From: Bursaphelenchus xylophilus
Lineage: Eukaryota; Nematoda; Chromadorea; Rhabditida; Aphelenchoididae
Assembly (NCBI GenBank): GCA_904066235.2
Contig: CAJFCV020000002.1
Location: forward strand, 1,364,001-1,428,000
Length of the DNA stretch: 64,000 bases
Reading direction: 5' to 3'
Below the pieces are notes generated by a model. It saw only the letters and a list, made by a program, of their open reading frames with translations, made no database searches and had not been told where the DNA came from. This document shows positions 21,024 through 32,400 of the stretch, in pieces; within the stretch, counting starts at the first letter, position 1; each line of letters opens with the position of its first letter. Both the position numbers and the translations under genes were made by a program.

Positions 21024-21779
21024 CGGCAGCTTGGTTCGCAAAAGAGAGAGAAGAGGCGAGCCGAGCGGGGCGAGGGAAAGGGGAAAGGGTGTTATTCCAA
21101 TGTCTAGGAGAATTTGCTGACTTTTTTCGCTTTTAAAAAAGGAAGTGTATCGAAATGAAGGGATTAATGGTGTGTAAAATGTCGGGAATTCTATAAATGT
21201 TCAATTTTTAGGAGGCAAATTGAGACTTTTAGTCGAAAAAACCGGGAATTTCATCGTTTTTGAGTGAATTTTGTCATCAGACTTATTCTGCTGCTGGGAA
21301 ATTGATACAAAATATAAATACTTTCTTACTACTGCCAAAAGTCCTTCAAAAAAGGCCGCCGAAAAAAGCATTTTCCCCATAAGGCAGTCTTGGCCAAAAA
21401 ATAATACATATTAAAGTATTGTAAATAAATGCAGTAGCTTTCTTATACTTTATGGGATTTCTTACAATATCTCTCAATCCTTTATTACACAATCCGGTCA
21501 TTCACATGATCTCCATTCGAGGACAGCGCGGTCCATCCGCGACCTCGGCCTCTGCCCACCACACTTCTCCTTTCCCGTTTTTGTTTTCTGATAAGAAAAA
21601 GCAATTGCTCTGCGTCTAGCGGGCGATCAACAAAAGTGGCGTTCTTCTTGTATTTTCGAGGGAATTTTGATGTTAATTTATATTGTAATGGACCATAAGG
21701 CAATACCAATATTCCTTTATAAAATTTAAAGTGTAGATGTTATAATTCTCTGATTTAGCATATTTTGCGTCCTAGTTGG

Positions 21780-22400
21780 CCTAGTTAAACATTTTGAAAA
21801 CTTTTTAAGCCATAGTCATTTCCGATTTTAGGTTATATTATCCATGATGACTTTATACAAGTAATCGTCGTATTTCATGACAGAAATGTTCTAGATTCCA
21901 ATAAGAGCTTCCGTAATAAAGTAAATATCATATGACTTCAATACGAACACTTTTTAGCCCATCAGAATTCCTGTTCTTCAAGTTGCGGGACTAAGTTTAT
22001 ATTATCCATGACTCCAAATTTTTTTCTATTTCTATTGCAAAGTACTTCCTAGATTGCTAGCTACTTATGCAGTAAACATCCGATAAGTGTAAGCAGATAA
22101 TCCTGTTTCTCCGAATTGACTTGCTTTCCAATTGGCTTTAGCTTTATTATCCTTGGGTCCAAGAAGTTCTGATTACTACAATAAATAACCACTTCATAGA
22201 CTCCCAACTTATCTCTTGATGGCTCCTCCATACCTTACAAACTCTAAATTTGATAGAATCATCATTCTACAACGAACCATTTTTCTGTCTCACGTCAATT
22301 TATATTATTCATGACCATTACCCAAAAATGCAAACTATTGGCAAACTGCATGTCCAACATCTCTATTTTCCTTTCAATTTTGTTGCAAAGACCCTAAAAT
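21780..22400. repeat. Degenerate ~155 bp tandem repeat, four units
   Basis: The phrase TTATATTATCCATGA and close variants recur near 21836, 21993, 22143 and 22303, spaced about 150-160 bp. Similar flanking phrases occur in each unit (TTCCTAGATT, AAGAACTTCTGATT-like). The same unit occurs in reverse orientation at 26.7-27.2 kb, on the other side of the oxidoreductase gene. The rest of the 21.0-23.3 kb stretch shows only weak open frames. Confidence 0.45.
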
Positions 22401-22466
22401 CTGTCATAAACAACCTTCCTCCACTTTGATCACATTGTAAACTCCAAAGATCGCCTCGAAACCCAT

Positions 22467-22801
22467 TTATTTATCAGCTCCTTTCCATAAAGGTTTTGCC
22501 GTACTTTGGATTTCCCTCCCCCTTTCTATTGTGATCGCCCAATAACAAAAGCGGTAAAGCACAAATTTTCGGAGGTAATCTTGTTCACTCTTTGGGGTTT
22601 TGCACGTATTCCAGGGGGTTCCTCCTTTGAAGGGACCGATTGAATCATATGGTTGGTAAAACCGGGAGGGAGATTGTTTATTCCGTTTACTGGAGGGAAC
22701 TTCCAGACGCCTTGTAGTAGGTTTGAGGTGAATTTTGCAAAAACGAGGGGTTGATGACATTTTGAAAAATATTTTTGGTCAAAAATAAAAATTTGTCGCA
22801 T
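22467..22801 (-). CDS. Doubtful open reading frame, unrecognised
   Basis: Two overlapping frames are open on the minus strand, one ending KPLWKGADK at 22467 and the other ending FTAFVIGRSQ at 22526. The first includes FYQPYDSIGPFKGGTPWNTC and the second includes NGINNLPPGFTNHMIQSVPS. Both look more protein-like than nearby noise, but no family is recognised and only one can be coding. It lies in a gene-poor interval, and a transcript is needed to decide. Confidence 0.25.
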
Positions 22802-23278
22802 AATTTTTGAGATTTTTTAAATTTTCAATCATTTTTCGCCATTTTTGATTAAAAGAAAATAAAAATAATAGTAAACTACGGTCTCTGCTTTCTTTTTAAT
22901 CCATCAAATGAAATTTTCCAGTATGAAAAATGAGGAAAATTAAATATTTGGCCAAAAATCATCAATTTTTGCCCATCTTTCTGTTATTTTTGCTATTTTT
23001 CGATTAGAAAGAGTAAGAAAAACCATAAAATACGGCAAAATGAGCTCTTTTCCTCAATAAGCTCCTGTTTTCAATTAGCAAAACCAGTCGAAGTATTCAA
23101 TTTTCGCTAATTTTTACATAAAACCTTTTGTTATTTTCCTTTTTTTACATGTATTTGTATTTCAAGAATTGTAAAATACAAGTAAGACGTTTCGAACATT
23201 AAAATAGTCATCATTTTTCATTCGTGCCGAAAATTTTCGAAAAAAATTGTAAAATACAAACTTGATCATTTTTCAGAA

Positions 23279-26200
23279 ATGTCGATCAGATATATGGCCA
23301 AGAGGCCCAAAAACCTGCACGTCCTCAAAGACACTTTGTATGCGGGCAGTACGAAGAAGCCAATCCCGAACCGACTACTGAAAGTAGGTGATTTTTATTT
23401 AAATCAAGGTTTTGAGGGGAAAAAGTTAATTTAAGTGCTGAAAACAGTACTGTTATAATTAATGTGCAAAGTCCAAGTGGTTGAAAATTGGGCCAAAAAA
23501 GTTCAAAACCCTCCCTTTTTTGGTAAAAAGTACATTTTAGAGAGCAAAGTCATCTAATTTTACCTAAAACCCATTTTAAATACGAATTTTCCTTTCCAGG
23601 CAGCTCTCACCGAACGAACAGCCTCTTACGACCCCAAAAATCTCGAATATTCAGGACTACCAACTCAAAAGATCCTAAATCTCTATGAAAAATGGTCCAA
23701 AGGAGGGTTTGGCCTGGTCGTTACGGGAAATATCCCAGTCGATCATGTAAGTCATCACATTTTTTCCAAAATTATTTTTTTCCAATTTTAGAGACATTTG
23801 GAATGTGGAGGAAATATCTGGCTGGACAATGAATTCATGACAGAAGAAAGGGCAAGGAAGTTCAAAATGTTGGCACGCGCTATGAAATCGAATGGGGATA
23901 CGGTAGCTTTGGCGCAACTAAGTCATGTAAGTGGTACAGCGACAAAAAAATTAACATTTTCGAAGATTTATAAACAAGTTTCTGAACGTTCTACTGATTT
24001 TTTTCTTGAAATTTTTGCAAATTTTTAAAAGCGTACTCTATTTTCACAGTCCAAAATTTCTTTAAGTTTTGCACACGTACCCTTCAGTGACGGACCTAAT
24101 CCAAGGGCTCAAAACGTTTTATTTTGCATCCGGGATGTATCAAAAGATGCAGCAAAGCGTCTCCCTCTCCAACTACAACAACTCCGTTTTGAAGGGCGAG
24201 CCCTTTCCCTCACAAAAAGAGCGGTCGCGCTTGGAGAAGGAGTTATTTTGCAACATTTTTTGATGCTTCCCGGATGCAAAATGTTGCTTTTTTTGCCATT
24301 AAATCAGGTCCGTCGCTGTAGGTAGGCGGCAAATCCATAAAAATTTTAGCTGTTACTTCGCAATTTTAGTCGAGACACCGGCCCGTATTTTGCATTTTTA
24401 AGATTATAAAAAAATAAAAAAAATGAACAAAAAAACGAATAAAAAACATTATTTTTCGAAATTGACTAACCTAAATTGTGCCAAAACCCTCTCTAAAACC
24501 CCCTCAAAATTCTCATTTTTTAGGCAGGCCACAAAACCCCGGCAGCGATAAACCCCGCCCCTTACAGCGCTTCCAACTTCGGCATCACTCAAGCCCATCA
24601 TGGAGTTCGTTTCGGGACTCCAGTCGCACTAACCGAAGACCAAATCAAAACCGAAATTGTGGACAAATTCGAGTTCGCGGCCAAGGTCTGCCGAGAGAGC
24701 GGGTTCGACGGCATCGAGCTGAACTCCGCCCATGGCGATATTTTCGCTCAATTCTTCTCTCCGCAATACAATAACCGGACGGATCGATACGGAAATGTGG
24801 GCGGGGATCGGCTCAACATCCTGAGGGAGGTCATTCAGGCAGTCAGGTGGGTGAAGCACAGACTTTTTTTGTTTGCAAAAATAGTCATAAAAATTGGAAA
24901 ATTTTTTTTTTAATATTTTGATGCAACTTGGTGTATAATATGTAAATGAAATTTTTAAGCGTATCAAAATTTGAAAATGCTATTTTTTGAGTTTAGATTT
25001 CAAAATTTCAAAAAAAAATTGCCAAAAGACGTTATTTGTCTGGCCGACTCTCCTCATTTTACGTGCTCTCTCGCAAAAATCGTTGAATATCTCGTCGGCT
25101 TCATTAAAATTTATGCTAAAATTTTTCAAGAATTTACTTATGGCCTATTTACAGTTCGTATGCAAAATTTAAAAAAAAAAAATGAAAAATAAAATCCCAT
25201 AAAAAATAAAAAAATTTCTATCTCCAATTTTTACAGGAATTCCAACCCCGCGGACACCGGATTCCTCGTCGCTCTAAAAGTGAATCTAATGGAATTCATT
25301 CAAGATGGAAAAAACGTCGACGAGGCCATTCTAACATGCCACAAATTCGGAGAAATTGGAATCGATTTGATCGAAATCACCGGGGCTTACATTGAAATGC
25401 CTCCAGGCATCGAAAGGAATATCGCCGGCAAACAGCAGTTCGATTATACAATCAACGTCGCCAAAAGTGTAAGGAAAAGTTGATTTAAACCATTAGGACG
25501 ATTTTTGGAGCAAAAATTTTAAAAAATTATATTACACTTGCTTTTTTTGGTTTTAAAAATTATTTTCAGGTCAAATCTTCAGTGCCAAACACTCTTGTCT
25601 ATCTTACTGGAGGATTCCGGACAGCTGAGAATATGATCCGAGCTGTTGAGGACAAGTGGACTGATGGGGTTGGATTGGGAAGACCGGCTTGCGCTGAACC
25701 GGGTGAGTTAATATTTTTTGATGTAAATGTCGGATTGATAAGTCCGTTGAACAACTGGCAATCTCCAAGCTCTCTAACATCCCAAATTAACCTTTATTTT
25801 TTCCGAAAATCGATTTTTTAAGCTGAGAATTTTACTAATGGCAAAAAAAAATTATTTTGATGACTATAACAATTAGACACCCTCAGATTTCTTTCAACGG
25901 TTGTGTACAGATTCTAAATATCTCACAGATCCACTTCCGAGAATTTTAGCCTACCCTTTCTGCGAGAGATCATGAAAAATGAGGAGAGTCAGCCAGACAA
26001 AAGCAATTTTTGCCAAAAACTTTTTGAGCTCTCCTATGAAAACAATGATTTTTTATAGAAACATTGATCATCTCACTTCTAATACAACCTGAAATTTTCA
26101 AAACAAAATCCTATATGTAATTTTGGGATTTTTAAAAATTTTTCTTTTTTTGGGGTACCCTAATTTTTTTTTTTATTTTTTAAAAATGCCTACAATATTC

Positions 26201-26558
26201 TTAGAACTATCTCAAATTCTTTTCACACCCTAAATTTTCTATTACAACCCTTTAAAAATCCGTCTCATTTTCTTTTTCAGACTTTGCCAACAAAATCCTG
26301 CAAGGCCAAGAAGCCGGAGCGCTCGCCAATTCCTTCGAATACGACTTTGATCTCGCTCAGCTGGCCGCCAACTCTCAGATGGAGCAAGCCGGCCGTAAAC
26401 CGCTGGAGAAGAGTGGATTTTGCGATGGAATCACAAATTTGAGTACCATAAAGGGATCGAAAAAGTTCAAAGAAGGGCTGGAAAAGTATTACGAGGAGAT
26501 GGTTAAACGGGCAGAAAGAGGCGAAGTCCTCTGCGGAGTATTCGAATTCCACGAGTAA
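23279..26558 (+). CDS. NADH:flavin oxidoreductase, old yellow enzyme family, 450 aa
   Basis: Seven exons (23279-23383, 23600-23746, 23792-23926, 24524-24846, 25237-25468, 25570-25702, 26281-26558) join in frame. The TIM-barrel landmarks occur in order: RPKNLHVLKDTLYAGST and a PIPNRL strand, GGFGLVVTGNIPVDH, VALAQLSHAGHKTPAAINP, CRESGFDGIELNSAHGDIFA, QFFSPQYNNRTDRYGNVGGD, GIDLIEITGAYIE, TGGFRTAENM and GVGLGRPACAEPDFANKIL. The HxGR-type and SPxxNxRxDxYGG-type segments bind FMN and substrate in this family. It is likely a cytosolic FMN enzyme reducing activated C=C bonds with NAD(P)H; the substrate is unknown. The ATG lies two bases after TTTTTCAG, a strong trans-splice site. An AATAAA signal lies at 26619. 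Intron 3 holds a MITE and introns 4 and 6 hold decayed repeats. Confidence 0.9.
24085..24318. repeat. CAGTG-type palindromic MITE, copy 2
   Basis: It begins CAGTGACGGACCTAATCC and ends with the CAGGTCCGTCGCTG counterpart next to TA. The arms around GCATCCGGGA/TCCCGGATGC are inverted. It sits in intron 3 of the oxidoreductase gene. Confidence 0.75.
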
Positions 26559-26679
26559 ATTGAAGTCAATAGGGTTGCAAAAAAATCCGAAGTGGATTTG
26601 TCTATAACTAGTATATTTAATAAAGTATTGAAGGAATGAAATCAAAAAATCGGGATTTTTGAAGAAGTTTGTGATTTTT

Positions 26680-27200
26680 CATAAATTGCCGGAGGCAATA
26701 AGAACTTTCGGGTCTGAAATGGTATGAAAATGAACTAACGAAGAATTTATAATCTGAATCAGTCAAAAGCTTTGACTTCGTGAGGCGCGGGTATACGTTT
26801 TGAACTTATTTTATAAATCAAGGTATAAGTCATCACAAATAATATAAAGAACGTAAAAATTGTTACAGAAAACGCTTCGAAAAAAAGAATAGGTCAGTAA
26901 AAGACATTACAAATCAAAATTTGACAAATTTTACCGGAGTAGCATAACATATGATCATATTTTAGGTTCAGGCATAAGTCATCATTGGTGATTAATAGGA
27001 ACTGATTTTTTTTAAAAAAAAGTTCTCAATAAACCCACAGGCAAGAAAAAAACATATATAAGTCAAAACTTGACAGTTGTTTAGACCAGAAATTGCATTT
27101 ACTGTCTTATTTTAAGCCCAAGTATAGGTCATTATGGATAATATAAAATTACTCGTAAATTTTGACGCAATAAGTTAAGAAACACTTCTCATCTTACTTT
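26680..27200. repeat. Degenerate ~150 bp tandem repeat, three units
   Basis: GTCATxxxxxATAATATAAA-like phrases recur near 26829, 26977 and 27129. They are the reverse complement of the TTTATATTATCCATGAC units at 21.8-22.4 kb. No gene is seen between 26559 and 27280. Confidence 0.4.
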
Positions 27201-27280
27201 ACGCCTTTAAAAACTCCATACAGCAGTTATCTAGAACTTCTAGCCACATCTTTACACCCAACACATCTACTCCAACCTAG

Positions 27281-28113
27281 TTACTTACATCTCGCCAAAT
27301 CCGGGCGTCGTCGCTCCTCCAGTTGAAGAATCCGCTCTTTCCTCTTCTCAATCTTCAACTGACAATCCCTCTTGACATAATGACGAACACAGTAGAGCCA
27401 GCAGCTCCAGAAACACATCAGAAACAGGACGAATACAATGAATACGTACAGAAGGGCATACCCCGTTCCGGAACTGACGCAACAAGCTGAATAAATGAGT
27501 TAGAGACTTAATCTGGTCTACTATTATATGTACAGTGGTCTATTGACAAAAAACGTACCATTTTGGATCCGAGAAGTATCAAAAAATGCAGCAAAATACC
27601 TCCATCTCCAAGTGAAAAAACTCCGATTTCAAAAACGCGCCACTCTTTTTGTGAGAGAAAAGGCGCGCAGTTCAAAACGGAGTTTTCTTTAGTTGGAGAG
27701 GGAGGCATTTTGCCACATTTTTCATATTTTCCCGGATGCAAAATGATACGCTTTTGCCGCCGGACCAGGTCTAAAATTTTCAAATCAAAAATCAATGAAA
27801 ATTTTGATTTGTATATTATAATATCTGCACGGTGCAGTGCGAAAAACGCCTTTATTTTGGCGTCTGCACTGTGCGGCCAAATTTTTTTCACTTTTTTCCA
27901 AAAAATTTTAAAAAATCTGCCGGAACAGTTATCAATGAAAATTTTGAGTATACTAAAAATTTTTGGCTGGCAAAATAAACCCAATTATGACGAAAACTAT
28001 GAATAAATTGAGGTAAACTTACGGTCATGGATGGTCACTTTCAGCGTGGTGTCTTCATGAACAGCAATGGTTGTAGTTTCGATAATGTCACTCTCGTCAA
28101 TAGTTTGCGACAT
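27281..28113 (-). CDS. Small single-pass membrane protein, ~98 aa
   Basis: Exon 28113-28023 (MSQTIDESDIIETTTIAVHE, then DTTLKVTIHD) joins 27486-27281. The second exon encodes a Cys-rich membrane segment (ALLYVFIVFVLFLMCFWSCW) and a basic tail (KIEKRKERILQLEERRRPDL). The frame ends in TAA, but the preceding bases GCGAGAT/GTAAGTAA form a perfect splice donor. A further 3' exon in 26.6-27.2 kb is therefore possible and the C-terminus may be incomplete. The topology suggests an acidic outer N-terminus and a basic cytosolic tail. It is divergent from the next gene, with starts 102 bp apart, so they probably share a promoter. The intron carries a MITE. No family recognised. Confidence 0.6.
27533..27771. 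repeat. CAGTG-type palindromic MITE, copy 3, 3' end eroded
   Basis: It starts TA-CAGTGGTC and keeps the CCATTTTG...GAGAAGTATC and TTTTCCCGGATGCAAAATG arms. The right tip stops at GACCAGGTC and lacks the terminal CACTG. It lies in the intron of the preceding membrane protein gene. Confidence 0.65.
27821..27880. repeat. Short hairpin of two GCACNGTGC palindromes
   Basis: CTGCACGGTGCAGTGCG is followed ~30 bases later by GCACTGTGCGG, so the two 9-mers and their flanks can pair. It lies just beyond a MITE in an intron and is related by motif to the cluster at 12.5-13.0 kb. Confidence 0.4.
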
Positions 28114-28214
28114 GACCGATCAATGGGAAGAATGAATTACTCAATTTTTTGGTTGAAAATCAATTGATGAAGAAACAAAAAAAATTTTTTTTTGATTTTT
28201 TCAATTTTTTCGTC

Positions 28215-28732
28215 ATGGCAAACCCGGTTAACCCTGAGCTTCATGGAGAGGGATTTACGGTGGATTACAAGGATGTGGATCAAAAATTGTACGAGCAATA
28301 TCACAGTAAGTCCTCAAAAAATAATTTTTTTTTGATGTCATCTTGCCCTTGACTTGGGACAAAAACCAAAAAAAAAACAATTTTTTTAAAATTAATTATG
28401 AACTTTTATTCCCCTATTTTACATTTCCTAACACTTCAGCGTCTTTTTTCTCCAATTGGACTCCGATTCACACGGAATGGGCTCTTCTGTTTGGAATTAT
28501 TTCGTTTCTCATCCTTATTTGTCTCTTTTTCTCGGCACTCGCCGCAATTCTTCGATATTTCACGAAAAAGAAGGCCAAAGCTGATGCGAAACTTTGGCAA
28601 CACACGATTTATGAGCGGACTACGGGGCAGTTCAATGGGTGGCTGAAGGATTTCCAAGAAATTTTGAGTAATACCGACACTACCGTATCCGTAGCGAGCA
28701 TTCAAGGAGAAGATTTGAAGGAAACGGTGTGA
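28215..28732 (+). CDS. Small single-pass membrane protein, 127 aa
   Basis: Two exons (28215-28305 and 28440-28732) join in frame. A polar N-terminus (MANPVNPELHGEGFTVDYKD) leads to one strong membrane segment (WALLFGIISFLILICLFFSA). A basic juxtamembrane patch (RYFTKKKAKADAKL) follows, then a ~60-residue tail ending IQGEDLKETV. The absence of a signal peptide and the basic patch after the segment suggest a cytosolic C-terminus. It is divergent from the membrane protein gene on the left. Two small single-pass proteins under one promoter could be functional partners, but that is speculation. No family recognised. Confidence 0.65.
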
Positions 28733-28870
28733 ATAATTTTTTTGGTGTTTTTTTAGCAAAATACGATCGCTCTTGTTGATAATGCCATAATAAATCATCG
28801 TAACAAAGCTGGCTAATTTTACTAAAACACCAATGCAAAAAATCTCACATTTTCTCTAAAATCGAATGTG

Positions 28871-29130
28871 CAGTGGGGGACCTGATCCAGTAGCAAAAAA
28901 CATACCATTTTGCATCCAGGAAGCATCAAAAAATGTGGCAAAATGCTTCCCTCTCCAAGTGAAAAAAACACAGATTTCAAAACCGCGCTAGTTCTTTCTG
29001 TGAGGAAAAAGGGCGCGTCCTTCAAAACGAAGTTTTTTTTCACATGGAGAGGGAAGCGTTTTGCCACATTTTTGATACTTCCCGGATGCAAAATGGCACG
29101 TTTTTTGCCACTGGGTCAGGTCCCCCACTG
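28871..29130. repeat. CAGTG-type palindromic MITE, copy 4 (near-intact)
   Basis: Termini CAGTGGGGGACCTGATCC and GGTCAGGTCCCCCACTG, with TA following the right end. The halves are near-perfect inverted repeats. It lies between the membrane protein gene and the 3' end of the TFIIF alpha gene. Confidence 0.85.
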
Positions 29131-29439
29131 TACGCGACAGTAAATTCATATTAATTCCAAATTTTCATCTACTCGTATTTATTTCACCAAAAAAATATTT
29201 CATATCTAAAAGTGGGTCCCCGAGGTAAAATAAGGTAATTTCAGTCAATCAACAGGAGCTTAAACCCACTTTTTATCCCAAAACTAACTTCATCATACCT
29301 TAATTACCCTTCTTTAGTAATTTCCAGCCTAGGACCGCCTTACTTTGCCTTCAAATACCAAAATCTTACATCACACTACCACAAAAATAAATACCATCAT
29401 CATTATGAACTTGCATGCAAAAATCAATCTGTTTTAATA

Positions 29440-32400
29440 TTACTGTGGCGGCTTAAGTGAGAAGAACAGCACTTCCTTTCTGTTTACACTTTGCCTGAAC
29501 TGATGAGGTTCGATTTTCCGCAGAATATCAGCTAATCTGGCCACAATATCCGTCTTGGACATATCTCCGCAATGGGGTCGGATCTTGTTGAGTAGTTCCT
29601 TCGTAGTGTGAGGTTTTCTGAGAAGTAAGCGTCTAACAGTTTCCTCGTCCAGTCGGTCAACTGGAGGTGCGGCAGCAGGAGGGGGAGCTGATGTTGTTGT
29701 TGGTGGTGGAGCTGGTGCGGAGGGCTCATTTTGGGCGGTTGATGGTGTGTTTTCTCGGCTGAACATAGCATTTTCATTAGCTTATATGCATCAGCAAAAA
29801 AATTCAGAGCCAAAAATCAACTTACGATTCAGTTTTGGCCTTCTTGGCGTCGCTTCCATTCGTTTTTTCGGTCTCATCAGATGCTCTTTTGCGTTTTTTC
29901 TATAAATCAAAGACAATTACTGTTTTACATCACCTCTATTTTATATGAAAACATCTCAAAGACCAACAAAATTTTGAAAAATCTCATAAATTGATGAAAA
30001 AGTTAGTGAACTCGTCGCAAAAACGAAACGTATTTTACCTGCATGAACAAGACGGAAGTCTTGACCGTTGGATTGTCGGGATCGTCCGAGTCCGAGCCCG
30101 ACGAATCTCTTTCTTCCACTTGGTCTACAACCCTCATGGACTGATCCGCGTCCTTCTCTTCGTTCTGTTCCTTCAATTTCTTCACTGAAAAGAGGAGAAA
30201 TGTCGTCATCTTTACCATAATAAAAGAAAATTTCAAGTTTCAAGTACTACAGTGGCGTACCTGATCCAGTGTAAAAAAAGTACCATTCTGCTTCCGGGAA
30301 GTATCAAAAAATGCGGCAAAATACCACACTCTCCAAGTAAAAACCCCTATTTCAAACGCTTCCGATCTCGCCTTTTGTGAGGGAGAGGGCCTTCAAAATG
30401 AAGTATTTTTAGTTGAAGAGGGAGGCATTTTGCCACATTTTTTCAATACTTTCCAGATTTAAAATGGTACGTTTTTTGTGATTGGATCAGATCCGTCACT
30501 GTATTAAACTCAAAAACCTCAAAGAAAGTGCAATAAAAAGCATAATAAAAATACATTTTCATAGAAATCTGAATAAAGCTCACTCAATTTTTCCTTGGCC
30601 GCCTTCTTTTCCTCGCTTTCTTCTTCCTCGTCTTCGTCCTCGGAGGAATCGCGCATTCCATGCTCATCGCCGACGGCCACCATCTCCTTGTCCAACTTCT
30701 CATCCAAGTTCTCCTCCTCGCGGCTAAAAATAGCCGAAATTACTTTTTTTAATGAAAATTACGATTCATCACGATGCAAGAACAAAGGGGATTATCTTTC
30801 ATTTGACAGAAAAGATATGGATTTGTTGACTCCAAGCGTGGCTTTTCCGTGAATAATCCAACATGCTATATATGAATTACCGAAAAATTCGGCTTCATTT
30901 AGAATGTTGAAGCCGGAGCCGAGACATTCAGCGATCTTTTCGCAAGAGAACACGTAAAATGAAGAGAGCAAGTCAGACTAAAAACGCTTTTTCACGAAGG
31001 AGACTGTAAGTTTTTTTTTGTTTTTTTTTCAGAAACATATACCGTAATTGAAAAAAAATCATGGCTAAAACTTTATTCGTCTGTCCGACTCTCCTCATCT
31101 TATAATGACGGACCTGACCCAGAGGCAAAAAATACACCATTTTGCATCCGGGAAGTATCAAAAAATGTATCAAAATACCTCCATCTCCAAGTGAAAAAAC
31201 TGTGATTTGAAGAAATCGGAGTTTTTTCACTTGGAGAGGGAGGTATTTTGCTACATTCTTTGATACTTTCCGGATGCAAAATGGTATATTTTTTGCCACT
31301 GGAACAGGTCCGTCACTGTATGATGAAGAGTCGGACAGATGAATAAAGTTTTTCAGCCATGACTTTTTTTGCCATTGACCAGGTCCGCCACTGTACGGTC
31401 ATTTTCGCAAAAAGATCGTTGAATATCTTGGCTACTGCCTCAAACGCCAAGGGATCACCATTTTCTTGATTTTTGACCTAATTCCCGCCCATCTTGACCT
31501 TTTCATTACAACTCGCACATTACAGTCCAAGAATCCGCTCGAGAAAGGAGATAAATCACGGAGATCGTCTGGTTCCTTCGCAAAATTTTTGGTTTCCCAT
31601 CCATCTTTGTTACTTTATCAACGGAAAGCCCCCACTTTCATCATCTTCGTCAAACCAAAAGCCAACTTTAAAGGTTATTTTTTACTTTCTTCTGGTTATT
31701 AATGCTATTTCTTGGTATTTACGTGCTGATTTATAGTTCTTTCCGGAACATTTAGGGGCATACGTAAAGGATTGGTTTGAAAATGTGGTCTAGAAGAATA
31801 ATTCCTCAAAAATGAGGAAAATTGAATCTTGCACATTTTTTTGTGATGGAGAAGGTAAAATCTTGGCTGGATTTGCCTTATTTTCGCGATTATCTTAAAG
31901 TATCTTCAGCTACTTTTTGATACTACAACAAAATTAAAAATTTCAAAATCAAACAAAAAATGAGTAATAAAAAGGGGGGGGAGGGTGTTGTAACACGCAA
32001 TATTTCGAAAATTCCGTAGTAACCTGGGGGTCTAAAGAGAAACTTTAAACTCTTTTTCATGGCATCTTTGCCCATTTGAACGCGTGACTTTCACCAGATA
32101 ATCGGGAAATTCATAAAAATTTTTTGTTTTCCAAAAAATTCGACCTTTTTTTCAGAATTTCGCTCTCGAACCACTATTTTTCCTTTTTCCACTATATTTT
32201 TTTTAGGTTTCTTTGAGGAAATAAAGGTATCCGATATTTCAGAGATCATAAAAAGTTCAATTGCCCCATTATTCGAAGTCAGCTGCGACATTTTTTATTT
32301 GAAACCCGTTTTTGCGTAGTTCACAACATTCATTTTGCGTTTTTTTGACGTTCAGGATTTTGTGGGGTTTGTTCAAGCGTTTCAAGGGTCGTTTGGATTG

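Noticed and set aside
27508..28006. Frames of ~150 codons on both strands between the two small membrane protein genes
   Set aside because: They run through a palindromic MITE, whose arms read similarly on both strands. The copies at 28822-29143 and 35503-35827 behave the same way.
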